DNA from: JBDTSW01 sp963807385
GTDB lineage: Bacteria > Actinomycetota > Thermoleophilia > Solirubrobacterales > 70-9
Direction: 5' to 3'
DNA length: 64,000 bases
Assembly: GCA_963807385.1 (NCBI GenBank)
Contig: CAWEBQ010000002.1
Coordinates: 186,001-250,000 of the forward strand
The translations under genes and the position numbers were made by a program. Every line of letters starts with the position of its first letter. Position 1 is the first letter of the stretch. The notes beneath the pieces were generated by a model. The model saw only the letters and a list, made by a program, of their open reading frames with translations. It did no database searches and had not been told where the DNA came from. Below are positions 16,479-25,551 of the stretch, in pieces.

Positions 16479-17662
16479 CGGAGCTCCGCCGCGCGCACTG
16501 CCAGCGTGAGCTCGAGCCTCGCGCCAGGGTCGTCCAGCGCATCCCCGAAGAGCTCTCGGAGCTGATTCAGCCGGTACCGCACCGTCTGGGTGTGCACGTG
16601 GAGCGTCCCCGCGGCAACGCGAACGTCGCCGTGCGCGTCGAGCCAGGCGGCCAGGGTCTCCAGCAGGCGCGTGCGTCGGTTTGGCGCAAGGTCATCGAGG
16701 GGGGCGAGCGCGCGCACGTGGAGCTCTCGCGCGAGGTCCTCCTGGCCGGCGAGAAGGACATCAACCATGCGCTCGCTCGAATCAACCAACCCGTCGACCG
16801 CGAGCCTGAGCGCCACACGGGCGCGGCGAGCCGAGGCGGGGGCCTCCCCCCAGCCAACGGTGCTGCCGAGGCCTCCGCGCACCCCCTCCATCCCCGTGGT
16901 GACCGTCGCCCGGCGACGCGGGCCGTCGGGGTCCGGGATGATCGCCACGCCGATTCCCTCCAGGTCGCTGACGAGGGCGCCGTCGGGCAGCTTCGCGGCC
17001 ACCGAGGCGGTGGAGGCCTCGAAGGCCAGCACGGCCAGCTGCGCGGGCAGCTTCCACTCGGCGTCAGTCGCCGCCGCCTCGATCGCGGCCAACTCGGCCG
17101 GCGGCTCGCGGAGAAGGAGATCGACCAGCCGGTGGCGCCGGGCCTGAAGCTCGGAGATCGCGCGCGACTGTTCCCTGGCGAAGCCCTCGGCGGACGCGGC
17201 CGAGATCTCGTCGATGTAGGCGAAGATGGCCTCGGCCAGCGTGTAGAGCGCCCTGGGCTCGATGTTCGCGCGATCGCCGGCGTCGGCGAGCCCTCGCCAG
17301 GCCACCTGAGCCCCGGCGCGGTAGGCGCGCAGGAGGGCGTCGAGCGTGCGACCCACGCGGTACTCGCCGGCCCCGAACTCCACATAGATCTGCCGCTCGG
17401 GCAGCCCCGCTTCCGAACCCGTGAGCACCAGCTCGACGAAGCCGCCCAGCGCCTGTCTCACCCCGAGGCGCACGTTCTCTTCGACGCCCGAGCTGTACTC
17501 AGGCACGGCGGTCTCAACCGCGGCGATGACCTCATCCGCGAGGCTGGGAAGCGCCGGCTCGAGCGCGCGGGCGAGGGCGGGCTCGAGGTCCTGCCAGGCA
17601 GGGTTGAGCACTTCCTTGTGGGATCGCTCAGTTTTCGGCATCGAAGTCGTGTCTTGGAGCAT
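16475..17662 (-). CDS. PucR/CdaR-type transcriptional regulator
   Basis: 395 residues. Three parts are visible: an N-terminal helical region (~20-190, with RTLDALLRAYRAGAQ), a degenerate GGDEF-like middle (~200-310), and a C-terminal PucR-family helix-turn-helix (LHVHTQTVRYRLNQLRELFG). Regulators of this type usually control catabolic genes in response to a small ligand. It is divergent from the desaturase with only 36 nt between start codons, so that gene is the natural target. TAGTTT at 17675-17680 on minus lies 12 nt upstream of the ATG. Confidence 0.85.
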   Translation of the reverse strand: MLQDTTSMPKTERSHKEVLNPAWQDLEPALARALEPALPSLADEVIAAVETAVPEYSSGVEENVRLGVRQALGGFVELVLTGSEAGLPERQIYVEFGAGEYRVGRTLDALLRAYRAGAQVAWRGLADAGDRANIEPRALYTLAEAIFAYIDEISAASAEGFAREQSRAISELQARRHRLVDLLLREPPAELAAIEAAATDAEWKLPAQLAVLAFEASTASVAAKLPDGALVSDLEGIGVAIIPDPDGPRRRATVTTGMEGVRGGLGSTVGWGEAPASARRARVALRLAVDGLVDSSERMVDVLLAGQEDLARELHVRALAPLDDLAPNRRTRLLETLAAWLDAHGDVRVAAGTLHVHTQTVRYRLNQLRELFGDALDDPGARLELTLAVRAAELR

Positions 17663-17684
17663 AGAAGGCCAGAGAAACTATCCG

Positions 17685-17690
17685 TAGCCT
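17685..17690 (+). promoter_or_regulatory. -10 element TAGCCT in the 36-nt divergent spacer
   Basis: TANNNT hexamer ending 8 nt before ATG 17699 of the desaturase. Any regulator bound in this spacer would affect both divergent genes. Confidence 0.45.
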
Positions 17691-17698
17691 CAACATCG

Positions 17699-18619
17699 AT
17701 GCATGAGATGACGAGAACCGAAAAGACCGCGAACCTGCTCGCCGTGGCCCTGCCCTTCGCGGCTGCGATCGTCGCCGTTCCCCTGCTGTGGAACCAGCTC
17801 GTCAGCGCGACCGACCTGTTGATCGGAGCCGGCATGTACCTCCTCACCGCGTTCGGCATCACGATCGGTTACCACCGCCTGCTCACCCACCGTGCCTTCG
17901 AGACGCCCAAGGCGATGCGTTACGCGTTTGCGACCATGGGCTCGATGGCCGTGCAGGGCTCGGTCATCGCCTGGGTCGCAGACCACCGCAAGCATCACGC
18001 GTTCTCCGACTCCGACGGTGACCCGCATTCTCCGCACGGACATGGGGGCGGCGCCGCCGGTGTGCTCAAGGGGCTCTGGCATGCGCACGTCGGCTGGCTG
18101 ATCGACGGGCACGGCCGCGCCGACTGGTACCGCCACGCCGGCGATCTCATGGATGATCTGGGCATGCGGCGCATAAACCGCGCCTTCCCGACATTGGTCG
18201 GCCTCGGGCTTCTGATCCCGTTCGCCGCGGGCCTCGCGATCACGGGGACGCTCGCCGGAGGGCTCACGGCACTGCTCTGGGGCGGGCTGGTGCGGGTGTT
18301 CTTCGTCCATCACGTCACCTGGAGCATCAACTCGGTCTGCCACTTCATGGGAGCCCGACGGTTCGTTACCGACGATGAGTCGCGCAACGTCTTCTGGCTC
18401 TCGGTCCTCTCCCTGGGCGAGTCGTGGCACCACAACCACCACGCCTTCCCGCGTTCGGCCAAGCACGGCCTGCGCTGGTGGGAGGTCGACATCTCCGGGC
18501 TTGTCATCGCTGCCATGGAGCGAGTCGGGCTCGCGCGCAACGTGGTTCGAATCACCCCCGAGCGCCAGGAGCAGCGGCGCACGGCGGGCGTGCGCCGGGT
18601 CTCGCTGGCGCAGGATTAA
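17699..18619 (+). CDS. Membrane acyl-CoA (delta-9 type) fatty acid desaturase
   Basis: 306-residue integral membrane di-iron desaturase that introduces a cis double bond in fatty acyl chains. The three histidine boxes are present: HRLLTH near residue 62, HRKHHAF near 99, and HNHHAFP near 245. Two pairs of hydrophobic helices surround them (AVALPFAAAIVAVPLLW, LLIGAGMYLLTAFGITIGY). A second ATG at 17708 is possible. Expected to adjust membrane fluidity using an external redox partner, not seen nearby. Probably controlled by the divergent PucR-type regulator. Confidence 0.9.
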   Translation: MHEMTRTEKTANLLAVALPFAAAIVAVPLLWNQLVSATDLLIGAGMYLLTAFGITIGYHRLLTHRAFETPKAMRYAFATMGSMAVQGSVIAWVADHRKHHAFSDSDGDPHSPHGHGGGAAGVLKGLWHAHVGWLIDGHGRADWYRHAGDLMDDLGMRRINRAFPTLVGLGLLIPFAAGLAITGTLAGGLTALLWGGLVRVFFVHHVTWSINSVCHFMGARRFVTDDESRNVFWLSVLSLGESWHHNHHAFPRSAKHGLRWWEVDISGLVIAAMERVGLARNVVRITPERQEQRRTAGVRRVSLAQD

Positions 18620-18695
18620 GTACTTCCCTACCTGGGACCCAGTAGCCCCTCGCACGGCCGCGATGCAGGCCTCCATGACCCCTCGGATCGTCTAG

Positions 18696-18701
18696 TACAT
18701 T
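18696..18701 (+). promoter_or_regulatory. -10 element TACATT
   Basis: Hexamer ending 6 nt before GTG 18708 of the second DivIVA-like gene. Confidence 0.45.
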
Positions 18702-18707
18702 GGCTTC

Positions 18708-19361
18708 GTGTCCCGGTCCGGAGACTCTCCGCCCCCGCGCTTCCCCCTCGCCCTGAGGGGCTACGACTGCGACGCGGTCGACGCTTTCCTCGACGATCAC
18801 TCCTCCGAGATCGGCCCGCAGGCCAAGCGCCAACTCGACCGGTTCGGGGAGCGCGTGGAGGTGATCCTCACCGCCGCCGAGGACACCGCCACGGACGTGA
18901 CCACCGAGGCCTCGGTCGCGGCCGCGGCCACAGGGGCGGCCGCCGAGGAGGAGGCTCGCCGCATGCTCGTGGCCGCCAATGCGAAGGCGGAGGAGATCCT
19001 CGTCGAGGCCGACCGCAAGGGTCAGCGCCTGGTGTCCGATGGCGTCCAACGCCGGCGCGAGATCGAGGCCGAGATCGCCGAGCTGGCCAGCCTGCGTGAC
19101 GAGCTGGCGGACGGGCTGCGAACGATCGCGCGGCAGGTCCAGCTGACCGCCGAGCAGAACAGCAGGGTCGAGGCGATCAACCCCGAGGACGAACTGGAGG
19201 CCGCCGAGGAGCTCGAGGCGGCGCAGGGGCTCTCAGGGGACGAGGACGACGAGGCCCGCGGCGACGAGCTCCAGGCCGAGCTCGGCGAGCCGGACCCCGC
19301 GGCCCCAGCCCGTGGCCCGCGTTTCCGCATCAAGGACTCGGCGGCCGCCAAGGACGCCTAG
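18708..19361 (+). CDS. DivIVA-domain-like coiled-coil protein
   Basis: 217 residues. FPLALRGYDCDAVDAFLDDH matches the DivIVA N-terminal membrane-binding module. A coiled coil follows: an alanine-rich stretch (~58-100), then ILVEADRKGQRLV, and REIEAEIAELASLRDELADGL. The C-terminus is acidic (GDEDDEARGDELQAELG). GTG start in leaderless context. Same architecture as the protein at 12219 but without the EADAYA repeats. Likely a cell-pole or septum scaffold; actual role unknown. Confidence 0.65.
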   Translation: MSRSGDSPPPRFPLALRGYDCDAVDAFLDDHSSEIGPQAKRQLDRFGERVEVILTAAEDTATDVTTEASVAAAATGAAAEEEARRMLVAANAKAEEILVEADRKGQRLVSDGVQRRREIEAEIAELASLRDELADGLRTIARQVQLTAEQNSRVEAINPEDELEAAEELEAAQGLSGDEDDEARGDELQAELGEPDPAAPARGPRFRIKDSAAAKDA

Positions 19362-19421
19362 GCCCGCCGGGTAGAAGGGCGCCGGGCCGATGCCCGCGAC
19401 CGCAGCCCTCGCGGTGGTTCC

Positions 19422-21392
19422 CTAGGCCCCAGCCTGGCGTGCGGCGAACTCGACGAACCAGTCCAGCGCGGCGGGGTTGGCCAGCGAGTCACGGCTCGCC
19501 GCGCGCTCCGCCGGGGTTCCGGTGAGGATGCGCTTGACCGGCACCTCGAGCACCTTCCCGGAGAGGGTGCGCGGGACCTCGGCGATCGCCACGACCTCGT
19601 CGGGCACGTGGCGGGGCGAGCAGTTCTCGCGTATCGACCGTCTTATCGCGGTGACGAGGTCTTCGCTCAGCTCCTCGCCCTCGCGGAGGACGACGAACAG
19701 GGGCATCCAGCCCTCGGTCTCGGGCTTGGGGATGTCCACGACGAGCGCATCGAGGACCTCGGGTACGGCCTGGACCGCGCGGTAGATCTCGCTGGTGCCC
19801 ATCCGAACCCCCTGGCGGTTGATGGTCGAGTCGCTCCGCCCGTAGATGATCGCGGTGCCACGCTCCGTGATCTCGATCCAGTCGCCGTGGCGCCAAACGC
19901 CCGGGTAGTGCTCGAAGTAGGCCTCGCGCAGCCGGGAGCCGTCCGCATCGCCCCAGAAGCGAATCGGCATCGAGGGCATCGGCTCGGTGATCACCAGCTC
20001 GCCGACCTCGCCGATCAGCGGCCGGCCGGCCTCGTCCCAGGCCTCGACCTTCGCGCCCAGCGCACGACCCTGAAGCTCGCCCCGGTACACCGGAAGCAGG
20101 GGCACCCCGCCCACGAAGGCGGTGCAGACATCCGTTCCGCCCGAGGTCGAGAACAGCCAGGTGTCTGAGCCCAGGTGTTCGTAAATCCACTCGAAGCCCT
20201 CCGGGGACAGGGGCGAGCCCGTGGACCCCATGGCCCCAAGGGCGGAGAGGTCTCGCCCGGCCCCCGGCTCCGTCTCGGCCTTCATGCATGCCGCCACGTA
20301 GCTGGCCGATGTCCCGAAGCAGGTAACCCCCGCGCGGTCCGCGAGGTCCCAGAGCACGCCCATGTCCGGATGCCCGGGGCTGCCGTCGTACAGGAAGATC
20401 GAGGCCGGGGTGAGCAACCCCGAGACGAGGAAGTTCCACATCATCCATCCGGTCGTGGTGAACCAGAAGATCCGGTCTCCGTCCTGGGCGTCCACGTGGA
20501 GATTCAGCTTCTTCAGGTGCTCGAGCAGGATTCCGCCCTGACCCTGGACGATCGCCTTGGGAAGCCCCGTCGTGCCTGAGGAGTAGAGGACCCAAAGCGG
20601 GTGGTCGAACGGGACCCGCTCGAACTCGAGCGCCGAGCCCGCTCCACACTCCAGGAGCTCCTGCCACGTGATCGCCGCCTCGAGCCTCGACGGGGCGGCG
20701 CCGGGGTCGAGGTAGGGGACGAGCACGGTGCGCTCGAGCGTGGGCATCTGGGCCTGGAGGCCGGCGACCACGTCGAGGCGGTCGAAGTCCTTGCCGCCGT
20801 ATCGGTAGCCATCCACGGCCAGCAGGATCTTGGGCTCGATCTGGGCGAACCGGTCCACCACCGAGCTTGCGCCGAAGTCGGGCGAGCAGCTCGACCACAC
20901 AGCGCCTATGGAGGCGCTCGCCAGAAAGGCGATCAGCGCCTCGGGCCCGTTGGGCAGGTAGGCGACGACGCGGTCGCCGGGTTCGACGCCCAGATCGCGC
21001 AGTCCGCCCGCGACCGCGGCCACGTCCCGCTCGAGCTCGCCCCAGCGAAGCTCGGTGAGCTCGTGGAGCTCGGAGGCGTGCTGGACCGCCAGCGCGTCGG
21101 GATCCCTGTCGCGGAATACGTGCTCGGCGTAGTTCAGCTCCGCGCCCTCGAACCAGCGTGCGCCCGGCATCACCCGCTCCTCGAGAACCCGCTCGTAGGG
21201 CTGTGAGCGAACCTCGAAGAACTCCCAGATCGAAGCCCAGAAGTCCTCCAGCGCCGTCACCGACCACTCCCAGAGGTCCTCGTACGAGCGCAGCTCCAGC
21301 CCGTGCTCGCGCTCCAGCCATCGCATGTACCGCGTCATGGCCGAGCGCTCGATGCGCTCGGCGCTCGGCTCCCAGAGCTTCTCGGCGGCCAT
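19422..21392 (-). CDS. acsA: Acetoacetyl-CoA synthetase
   Basis: 656-residue AMP-forming ligase that activates acetoacetate to acetoacetyl-CoA. Acetoacetyl-CoA-synthetase-type N-terminus (SAMTRYMRWLEREHG, LWEWSVTALEDFW), WFEGAELNYAEH, P-loop YSSGTTGLPKAIVQG, WFTTTGWMMWN (characteristic of this family), GTDVCTAFVGG, and a C-terminal TLSGKVLEVPVK with the catalytic Lys. The open frame runs on upstream through the next gene; ATG 21392 is chosen by family alignment and lies 2 nt after that gene's stop. It can salvage acetoacetate released by the HMG-CoA lyase. Confidence 0.92.
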   Translation of the reverse strand: MAAEKLWEPSAERIERSAMTRYMRWLEREHGLELRSYEDLWEWSVTALEDFWASIWEFFEVRSQPYERVLEERVMPGARWFEGAELNYAEHVFRDRDPDALAVQHASELHELTELRWGELERDVAAVAGGLRDLGVEPGDRVVAYLPNGPEALIAFLASASIGAVWSSCSPDFGASSVVDRFAQIEPKILLAVDGYRYGGKDFDRLDVVAGLQAQMPTLERTVLVPYLDPGAAPSRLEAAITWQELLECGAGSALEFERVPFDHPLWVLYSSGTTGLPKAIVQGQGGILLEHLKKLNLHVDAQDGDRIFWFTTTGWMMWNFLVSGLLTPASIFLYDGSPGHPDMGVLWDLADRAGVTCFGTSASYVAACMKAETEPGAGRDLSALGAMGSTGSPLSPEGFEWIYEHLGSDTWLFSTSGGTDVCTAFVGGVPLLPVYRGELQGRALGAKVEAWDEAGRPLIGEVGELVITEPMPSMPIRFWGDADGSRLREAYFEHYPGVWRHGDWIEITERGTAIIYGRSDSTINRQGVRMGTSEIYRAVQAVPEVLDALVVDIPKPETEGWMPLFVVLREGEELSEDLVTAIRRSIRENCSPRHVPDEVVAIAEVPRTLSGKVLEVPVKRILTGTPAERAASRDSLANPAALDWFVEFAARQAGA

Positions 21393-21394
21393 GC

Positions 21395-22621
21395 CTAGCC
21401 CTCGGTGCCGGCGCCGGCCCGCCGGCGCCGGCCGACGTCGCGATCGAGCTGGCGGATCAGCTCCATGGTGAAGCCCAGGGCCCGATCCAGGGCCTCCGGG
21501 TCGATCGCGTCGGGAGTGTCCGACATCAGGTGGTACCCGGGCGCGTAGCCGTCCTCGTCGGTGCATCCGATCGAGAGCGACGGCAGCCCGGCGAGCCGGG
21601 GCGGCATCTCGTCCCCCGCGAAGCCGACCGTCAGCGGCCGCGCACGGTAGAGGCCCTCGGCCTCTTGATCCGCTTCCGCGATCGCTGTGGCCAGTTCGAG
21701 CAGCAGCCGGTCCGCCGGGTAGGTGACGACCCAGCCGCCGCCGGGGTTGAAGCGCACGGTTCCCCGTCCGACCGTGTCCAGGTTCAGGAAGTAGGTGGGT
21801 TTCTCGGCCAGGCGCTCGCGGTGACGGCGGACGAACGAGCGCATGCCCTCCTGCAGCGACTCCTCTGCGCCGGGAAGCACGACCCAGACGTCGAGGTGCT
21901 CGGGTTCCTCGGCATCCAGTCGCGCCACCGCGGCCAGCGCGGTCGCCACGCCAGATGCGTTGTCGTTGGCGCCCGGCACGACCTTCGCCATCTGGATGTC
22001 GAGGAGCAGGAAGGCGCCCACCAGGAGGACCAGGGTGGGTGGGAGCTGGAGGGCGGCCACCGTGTCGGAGTCCAGCCCGGCCATGCGGGCGCCGAGGGCG
22101 GGGAGCAGGAGGGCAAGGGACCAGAACAGCAGGCGGAAGGGCCCGAACCAGCCGTTGCCGGCCGCGAGCTTCGCGGTGCGCCTGGCCCGCTTCTCGGCGA
22201 AGACGAGCCCCGTTCTGGCCGCGTCGACGTGGGCGGTCACCACGACCCTGGCGGGCAGGTCGGGCCGCTTGCCCCGCGAGACGACGTTCTGCGACGCACG
22301 ACGAAAGACCAGGCGGCGCAGGAGGTAGGCGCGATAGTTCAGGTCCAGGTACATCGAAGTCGCCGCTGCGAGCACGAGGCCGAACCCCAACGCCGGAAGG
22401 GCGATCGCCGCCAGGCTGCCGGCCACGCCGAGGGCGCAGTGGGCCGCATGGACGAGCCCGTACTGCGGGTGCACGTAGGTGGGCTCGACGTCCGCGCGCC
22501 GGCCTGATTCGCGAAGTCGCTCGGCGAGCCGGTTGGCCGCGCGACGCTCGGCGTCGGTGCCGGCGAGCCTGCGCTCGAACGAGCACAGCTCCTCGATGAC
22601 CTCCATGCTCTCCGCGCTCAC
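21395..22621 (-). CDS. M28-family zinc aminopeptidase-like membrane protein
   Basis: 408 residues. Metal-site motifs of M28 peptidases are present: TAHVDAARTG (HxD), GANDNASGVA (bridging Asp), GAEES (catalytic Glu pair), with a late His in SDTPDAIDPEALD context. Hydrophobic segments near 63-90 and 165-215 interrupt the catalytic core, so the enzyme is membrane anchored. GTG start preceded by GAGGAGG. It ends 2 nt before the acetoacetyl-CoA synthetase start, implying co-transcription; the functional link is unclear. Its promoter region abuts a tRNA-Leu gene on the same strand. Confidence 0.8.
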   Translation of the reverse strand: MSAESMEVIEELCSFERRLAGTDAERRAANRLAERLRESGRRADVEPTYVHPQYGLVHAAHCALGVAGSLAAIALPALGFGLVLAAATSMYLDLNYRAYLLRRLVFRRASQNVVSRGKRPDLPARVVVTAHVDAARTGLVFAEKRARRTAKLAAGNGWFGPFRLLFWSLALLLPALGARMAGLDSDTVAALQLPPTLVLLVGAFLLLDIQMAKVVPGANDNASGVATALAAVARLDAEEPEHLDVWVVLPGAEESLQEGMRSFVRRHRERLAEKPTYFLNLDTVGRGTVRFNPGGGWVVTYPADRLLLELATAIAEADQEAEGLYRARPLTVGFAGDEMPPRLAGLPSLSIGCTDEDGYAPGYHLMSDTPDAIDPEALDRALGFTMELIRQLDRDVGRRRRAGAGTEG

Positions 22622-22634
22622 CTAACCCTCCTCA

Positions 22635-22719
22635 TGCGGCGGGTGGGATTCGAACCCACAATGCCCTCTCGGGCAGCGGCTTTTGAGACCGCCCTGTCAA
22701 CCAGTTGCAGCACCGCCGC
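22635..22719 (-). tRNA. tRNA-Leu (anticodon CAA)
   Basis: 85 nt with a 7-bp acceptor stem (GCGGCGG/CCGCCGC), anticodon arm GCGGT-CTCAAAA-GCCGC, a long variable arm and T arm GTGGG-TTCGAAT-CCCAC. Discriminator A; CCA not encoded. Reads UUG. Confidence 0.93.
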
Positions 22720-22742
22720 CGGCCCACCCATTCTGACGATGA

Positions 22743-24209
22743 TCAGCACGGATCCTCGGTCTCGTCTCGGCCGGCGATGCCGTTGCACTCGCGCAGGCGG
22801 GTTAGGAGCGTGGCCAGGCGCGTCGCTCGGGCCTGCACGGCCGGGTCGGAGCGGCTCGCCGGGATCCCGAGCAGGTTGTCCAGCTGGTGCGGGTCGTGGC
22901 GCAGGTCGTACAGCTCGCGCCCGATCGTCTCGCAGCGCGGAGGGACACCCTCGTACCACTCGGTGTACATCCACTCGCCGCGCTGCGCCGACGCGTAGCG
23001 GCCGCATTCCTTGCCGAGCTCCGAGAGGCGTGGGCGTTCGGCGGGCCATCCCACGTCGTCGCCTCGCATCAATCCCAGCAGCGAGCGCCCGTCCATGGTC
23101 CGGCAGGAGCCCCCGGCGCAGGGATCCGCCCCCGCGAGCTCAAGGATCGTCGGCGCGAGGTCGAGAGTGCCGGTCGCGTCCGCAACCCTGGCGACGGGGG
23201 CGGAGCCGAGGACCCCGGGCGGCACCATGATCCCCATCGGGACCTCAAGGGCGGCCTCGTACGGAAGGGCCTTCTCGTTCGGATGGCGCTGCTCCCCGAA
23301 GAAGTAGCCGTTGTCGGAGATGAAGAGGATCACGGTGTCGTGCTCGGCGCCGGAGGTTCTGAGCTGATCGATGATCTCGCCGACGCCGACATCGACGCGG
23401 TGGACTGCCGCCAGGCTGCAGCGGACGTCCTGCGTCGTCTTGCGGATCTGATCCGGCGTGAGCGGGGGGAAGCCCCGCGACGGCGGCGGCTTGTCGGAGA
23501 TGTCGGCCTCGTTGAACGCGGCACCCCGTCGCACGGGCGCGTCCCGAAAGCGCTCCCAGTCCTCCGGCAGCACCTGGGCGGCGCGGATCGGACAGACCGG
23601 CTCGCTCGGCCGGTTGAAGGAGTGCGGGGCGTAGTAGGACGCCCAGAGGAAGAAGGGATCCTCCTCGCCCGCGGCCCCTTCGATGAAGTCCACCGCCGCA
23701 CGGGTGGTCCTGAGCGTCGTGTAGTCGCTGCGATCCCCGCCGAACCGGCGCAGGCGCTTGCCCTCGAGCACCTCGTAGTCGTAGTAGCCGGGATTGCCGC
23801 GGATCTGCCACCAGTGGTCGAAGCCGGGGGCGGGCCTCTTCGGGCGGTACTCGTTGAGGAACTTTCCGGCGAGGCCGACGTTGTAGCCCGCCTCGTCGAG
23901 CCACGCGGCGAGCGTGTTCTCCTTGTCGCGGAGCTGCTCGTAGTCGTTCTGGACGACGCCGTGGTTATGCGGGTACTGCCCGGTTAGCATCGTCGCGCGG
24001 GCGGGGCAGCACAGCGGCGGCATTGCGTACGCGTCGGTGAAGCGTGTTCCTTCGTCGAGGAGCTCGAACGTGTTCGGCATGGCACGCCGTGTGAACGTGT
24101 TCATGGCCTGGTCGTCGGTCATGACGACGATCACGTTGGGCGGCTGGGAAGCCTCCTCCGCCGTACTGCACCCGGCGAACGCGGCGGCTGCGACGAGGCC
24201 GGCGATCAT
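22743..24209 (-). CDS. Arylsulfatase-type lipoprotein (sulfatase family S1)
   Basis: 488 residues. A short lipoprotein signal (MIAGLVAAAAFAGC, lipobox FAGC) precedes a sulfatase fold: NVIVVMTDDQ (calcium ligands), the C-x-P-x-R site in PLCCPARATMLTGQ whose first Cys would become formylglycine, GKFLNEY, and FISDNGYFFGEQ. It hydrolyses sulfate esters, substrate unknown; related phospho- or other esterases cannot be excluded. A GTG six bases upstream is an alternative start. No sulfatase-maturation enzyme is in the window. Divergent from the SRAP gene. Confidence 0.87.
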   Translation of the reverse strand: MIAGLVAAAAFAGCSTAEEASQPPNVIVVMTDDQAMNTFTRRAMPNTFELLDEGTRFTDAYAMPPLCCPARATMLTGQYPHNHGVVQNDYEQLRDKENTLAAWLDEAGYNVGLAGKFLNEYRPKRPAPGFDHWWQIRGNPGYYDYEVLEGKRLRRFGGDRSDYTTLRTTRAAVDFIEGAAGEEDPFFLWASYYAPHSFNRPSEPVCPIRAAQVLPEDWERFRDAPVRRGAAFNEADISDKPPPSRGFPPLTPDQIRKTTQDVRCSLAAVHRVDVGVGEIIDQLRTSGAEHDTVILFISDNGYFFGEQRHPNEKALPYEAALEVPMGIMVPPGVLGSAPVARVADATGTLDLAPTILELAGADPCAGGSCRTMDGRSLLGLMRGDDVGWPAERPRLSELGKECGRYASAQRGEWMYTEWYEGVPPRCETIGRELYDLRHDPHQLDNLLGIPASRSDPAVQARATRLATLLTRLRECNGIAGRDETEDPC

Positions 24210-24215
24210 CGGCAC

Positions 24216-24221
24216 TAGCCT
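24216..24221 (+). promoter_or_regulatory. -10 element TAGCCT
   Basis: Hexamer ending 9 nt before ATG 24231 of the SRAP gene, in the 21-nt divergent spacer with the sulfatase. Confidence 0.4.
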
Positions 24222-24230
24222 CCACCGGGG

Positions 24231-24926
24231 ATGTGTGGTCGTTACAGCCTGTCGAGCCCTGACGCTGATCTTCTGAGCCGAAGGTTCAACCTGCGCGAGG
24301 GAACCACGGTTCCCGCCGAGCCGCGGTACAACATCGCGCCAACGGACCCGGTGCTCGCCGTGCGGCGAGCCGACGACGGCGCCAACGAGCTCGGGACCCT
24401 GCGCTGGGGGCTCGTCCCCGGCCGCTGGGCGGAGAAGCCGGGAGGCCGGCCGCTCATCAACGCCAGGGCCGAGACGGTCGAGACCCAGCCGGCATTCCGC
24501 GAGGCCTTCGGCGAGCGCCGCTGCCTGATCCCCGCCGACGGCTTCTACGAGTGGCTCACCGACGAGCGGGGAAAGCGCCCGGTATGGATCAGTCTCGCCG
24601 ACCGAGGGATCTTCGCGTTCGCCGGACTCTGGGCTGCGCTCCCGGACCGGGACGGGGATGGCAGCCTGCACTCCTGCACCATCCTCACGACCAGCCCGAA
24701 CAAGCTGATCCGCCCGATTCACGACCGGATGCCGGTCGTCCTCTCGCCTGACGCCGAGGCGGCGTGGCTTCACCCCGACACCCAGGCGGAGGAGCTGCGG
24801 GGATTGCTCGGGCCGGCGCCGGAGGAGTCGTTCGCTACCCGTGAGGTGGGCGACTTCGTGAACAACGTACGCGAGGACGGCCCGCACCTGATCGAGCCCC
24901 GCGAGGAGCAAGCGAGCCTGTTCTGA
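24231..24926 (+). CDS. SOS response-associated peptidase (SRAP; YedK/HMCES family)
   Basis: 231 residues. SRAP proteins crosslink through Cys2 to abasic sites in single-stranded DNA and shield them. Seen: the catalytic MCGRYS start, YNIAPTDPVLAV, RWGLVPGRWAEKP, INARAETVE, ADGFYEW and HDRMPV with the active His. The requirement for Cys at position 2 fixes the ATG at 24231. Complete and of normal length. Role: DNA damage tolerance. Confidence 0.95.
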   Translation: MCGRYSLSSPDADLLSRRFNLREGTTVPAEPRYNIAPTDPVLAVRRADDGANELGTLRWGLVPGRWAEKPGGRPLINARAETVETQPAFREAFGERRCLIPADGFYEWLTDERGKRPVWISLADRGIFAFAGLWAALPDRDGDGSLHSCTILTTSPNKLIRPIHDRMPVVLSPDAEAAWLHPDTQAEELRGLLGPAPEESFATREVGDFVNNVREDGPHLIEPREEQASLF

Positions 24927-24929
24927 GCC

Positions 24930-25469
24930 CTAGGCCGGCTGGGGTGGGGGCGTCTGAGTCGGCGGGGGCGGCAGTGTGCCCTCGCCAGCGAGGGGTGTGC
25001 CGCCGATCGGCCGCTCCTCCTCGACGTGCCACTCCTGGTTGAAGGCAATCAGCGCGACCACGATGAGCAGTAGCTGCACTGGGACGAGGACCAGGGTGAG
25101 CAGCCCCAGCAGGTCCTCGGGCAACGCGGGCGAGGTGAGTCCGTCCTTGGAGCGCTCGAACCATGAGGGAGCCGCGATCGAGGCGAAGATCGCGAGGATG
25201 ATCGCGAGGGAGGCGGCGACCGGCAGCAGGCCGCGGTTCCAGCCCATGATCAGCAGGGCGAAGACGATGTAGAGCCCGGCGTAGATCAGCGACATCATCG
25301 CCACGCTGGAGCCCTGCAGGCGCTCCCAGCCGCCGAGGGTCACGATGATCACGATCGCGGCCGAGACAAGGAGCACGAGGGCGACGATCGCCTTCATGGA
25401 CTTGCACGAGGCCTTCTCGCGGTTCGGCCGCCAGAGTTCGTAGCCGGGGCGCACGGTGGTGGCTTCCAT
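24930..25469 (-). CDS. Hypothetical four-helix membrane protein
   Basis: 179 residues with hydrophobic helices near 27-45, 58-77, 82-102 and 120-143, and a proline-rich C-terminal tail (LPPPPTQTPPPQPA). No enzymatic motif is visible and I do not recognise the family. The start is supported by TAGACT 8 nt upstream. It converges with the SRAP gene, whose stop lies 3 nt away. Confidence 0.65.
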   Translation of the reverse strand: MEATTVRPGYELWRPNREKASCKSMKAIVALVLLVSAAIVIIVTLGGWERLQGSSVAMMSLIYAGLYIVFALLIMGWNRGLLPVAASLAIILAIFASIAAPSWFERSKDGLTSPALPEDLLGLLTLVLVPVQLLLIVVALIAFNQEWHVEEERPIGGTPLAGEGTLPPPPTQTPPPQPA

Positions 25470-25477
25470 CGATCGGG

Positions 25478-25483
25478 AGTCTA
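25478..25483 (-). promoter_or_regulatory. -10 element TAGACT
   Basis: Same hexamer as in the npdG/SDR repeat; it ends 8 nt before ATG 25469 of the membrane protein. Confidence 0.45.
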
Positions 25484-25551
25484 AGACTTACCGCGGCACG
25501 ACGCGACGGTTGGGGGGACGCTCAAGCTGCGCCTAACATCCGTACCGTCCC

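Noticed and set aside
15674..18619. 981-codon open frame on plus strand running through mtaD, the PucR-type gene and the desaturase
   Set aside because: Only its last part (from 17699) is the desaturase; the rest is an open shadow frame caused by high GC in frames opposite or offset to well-conserved genes.
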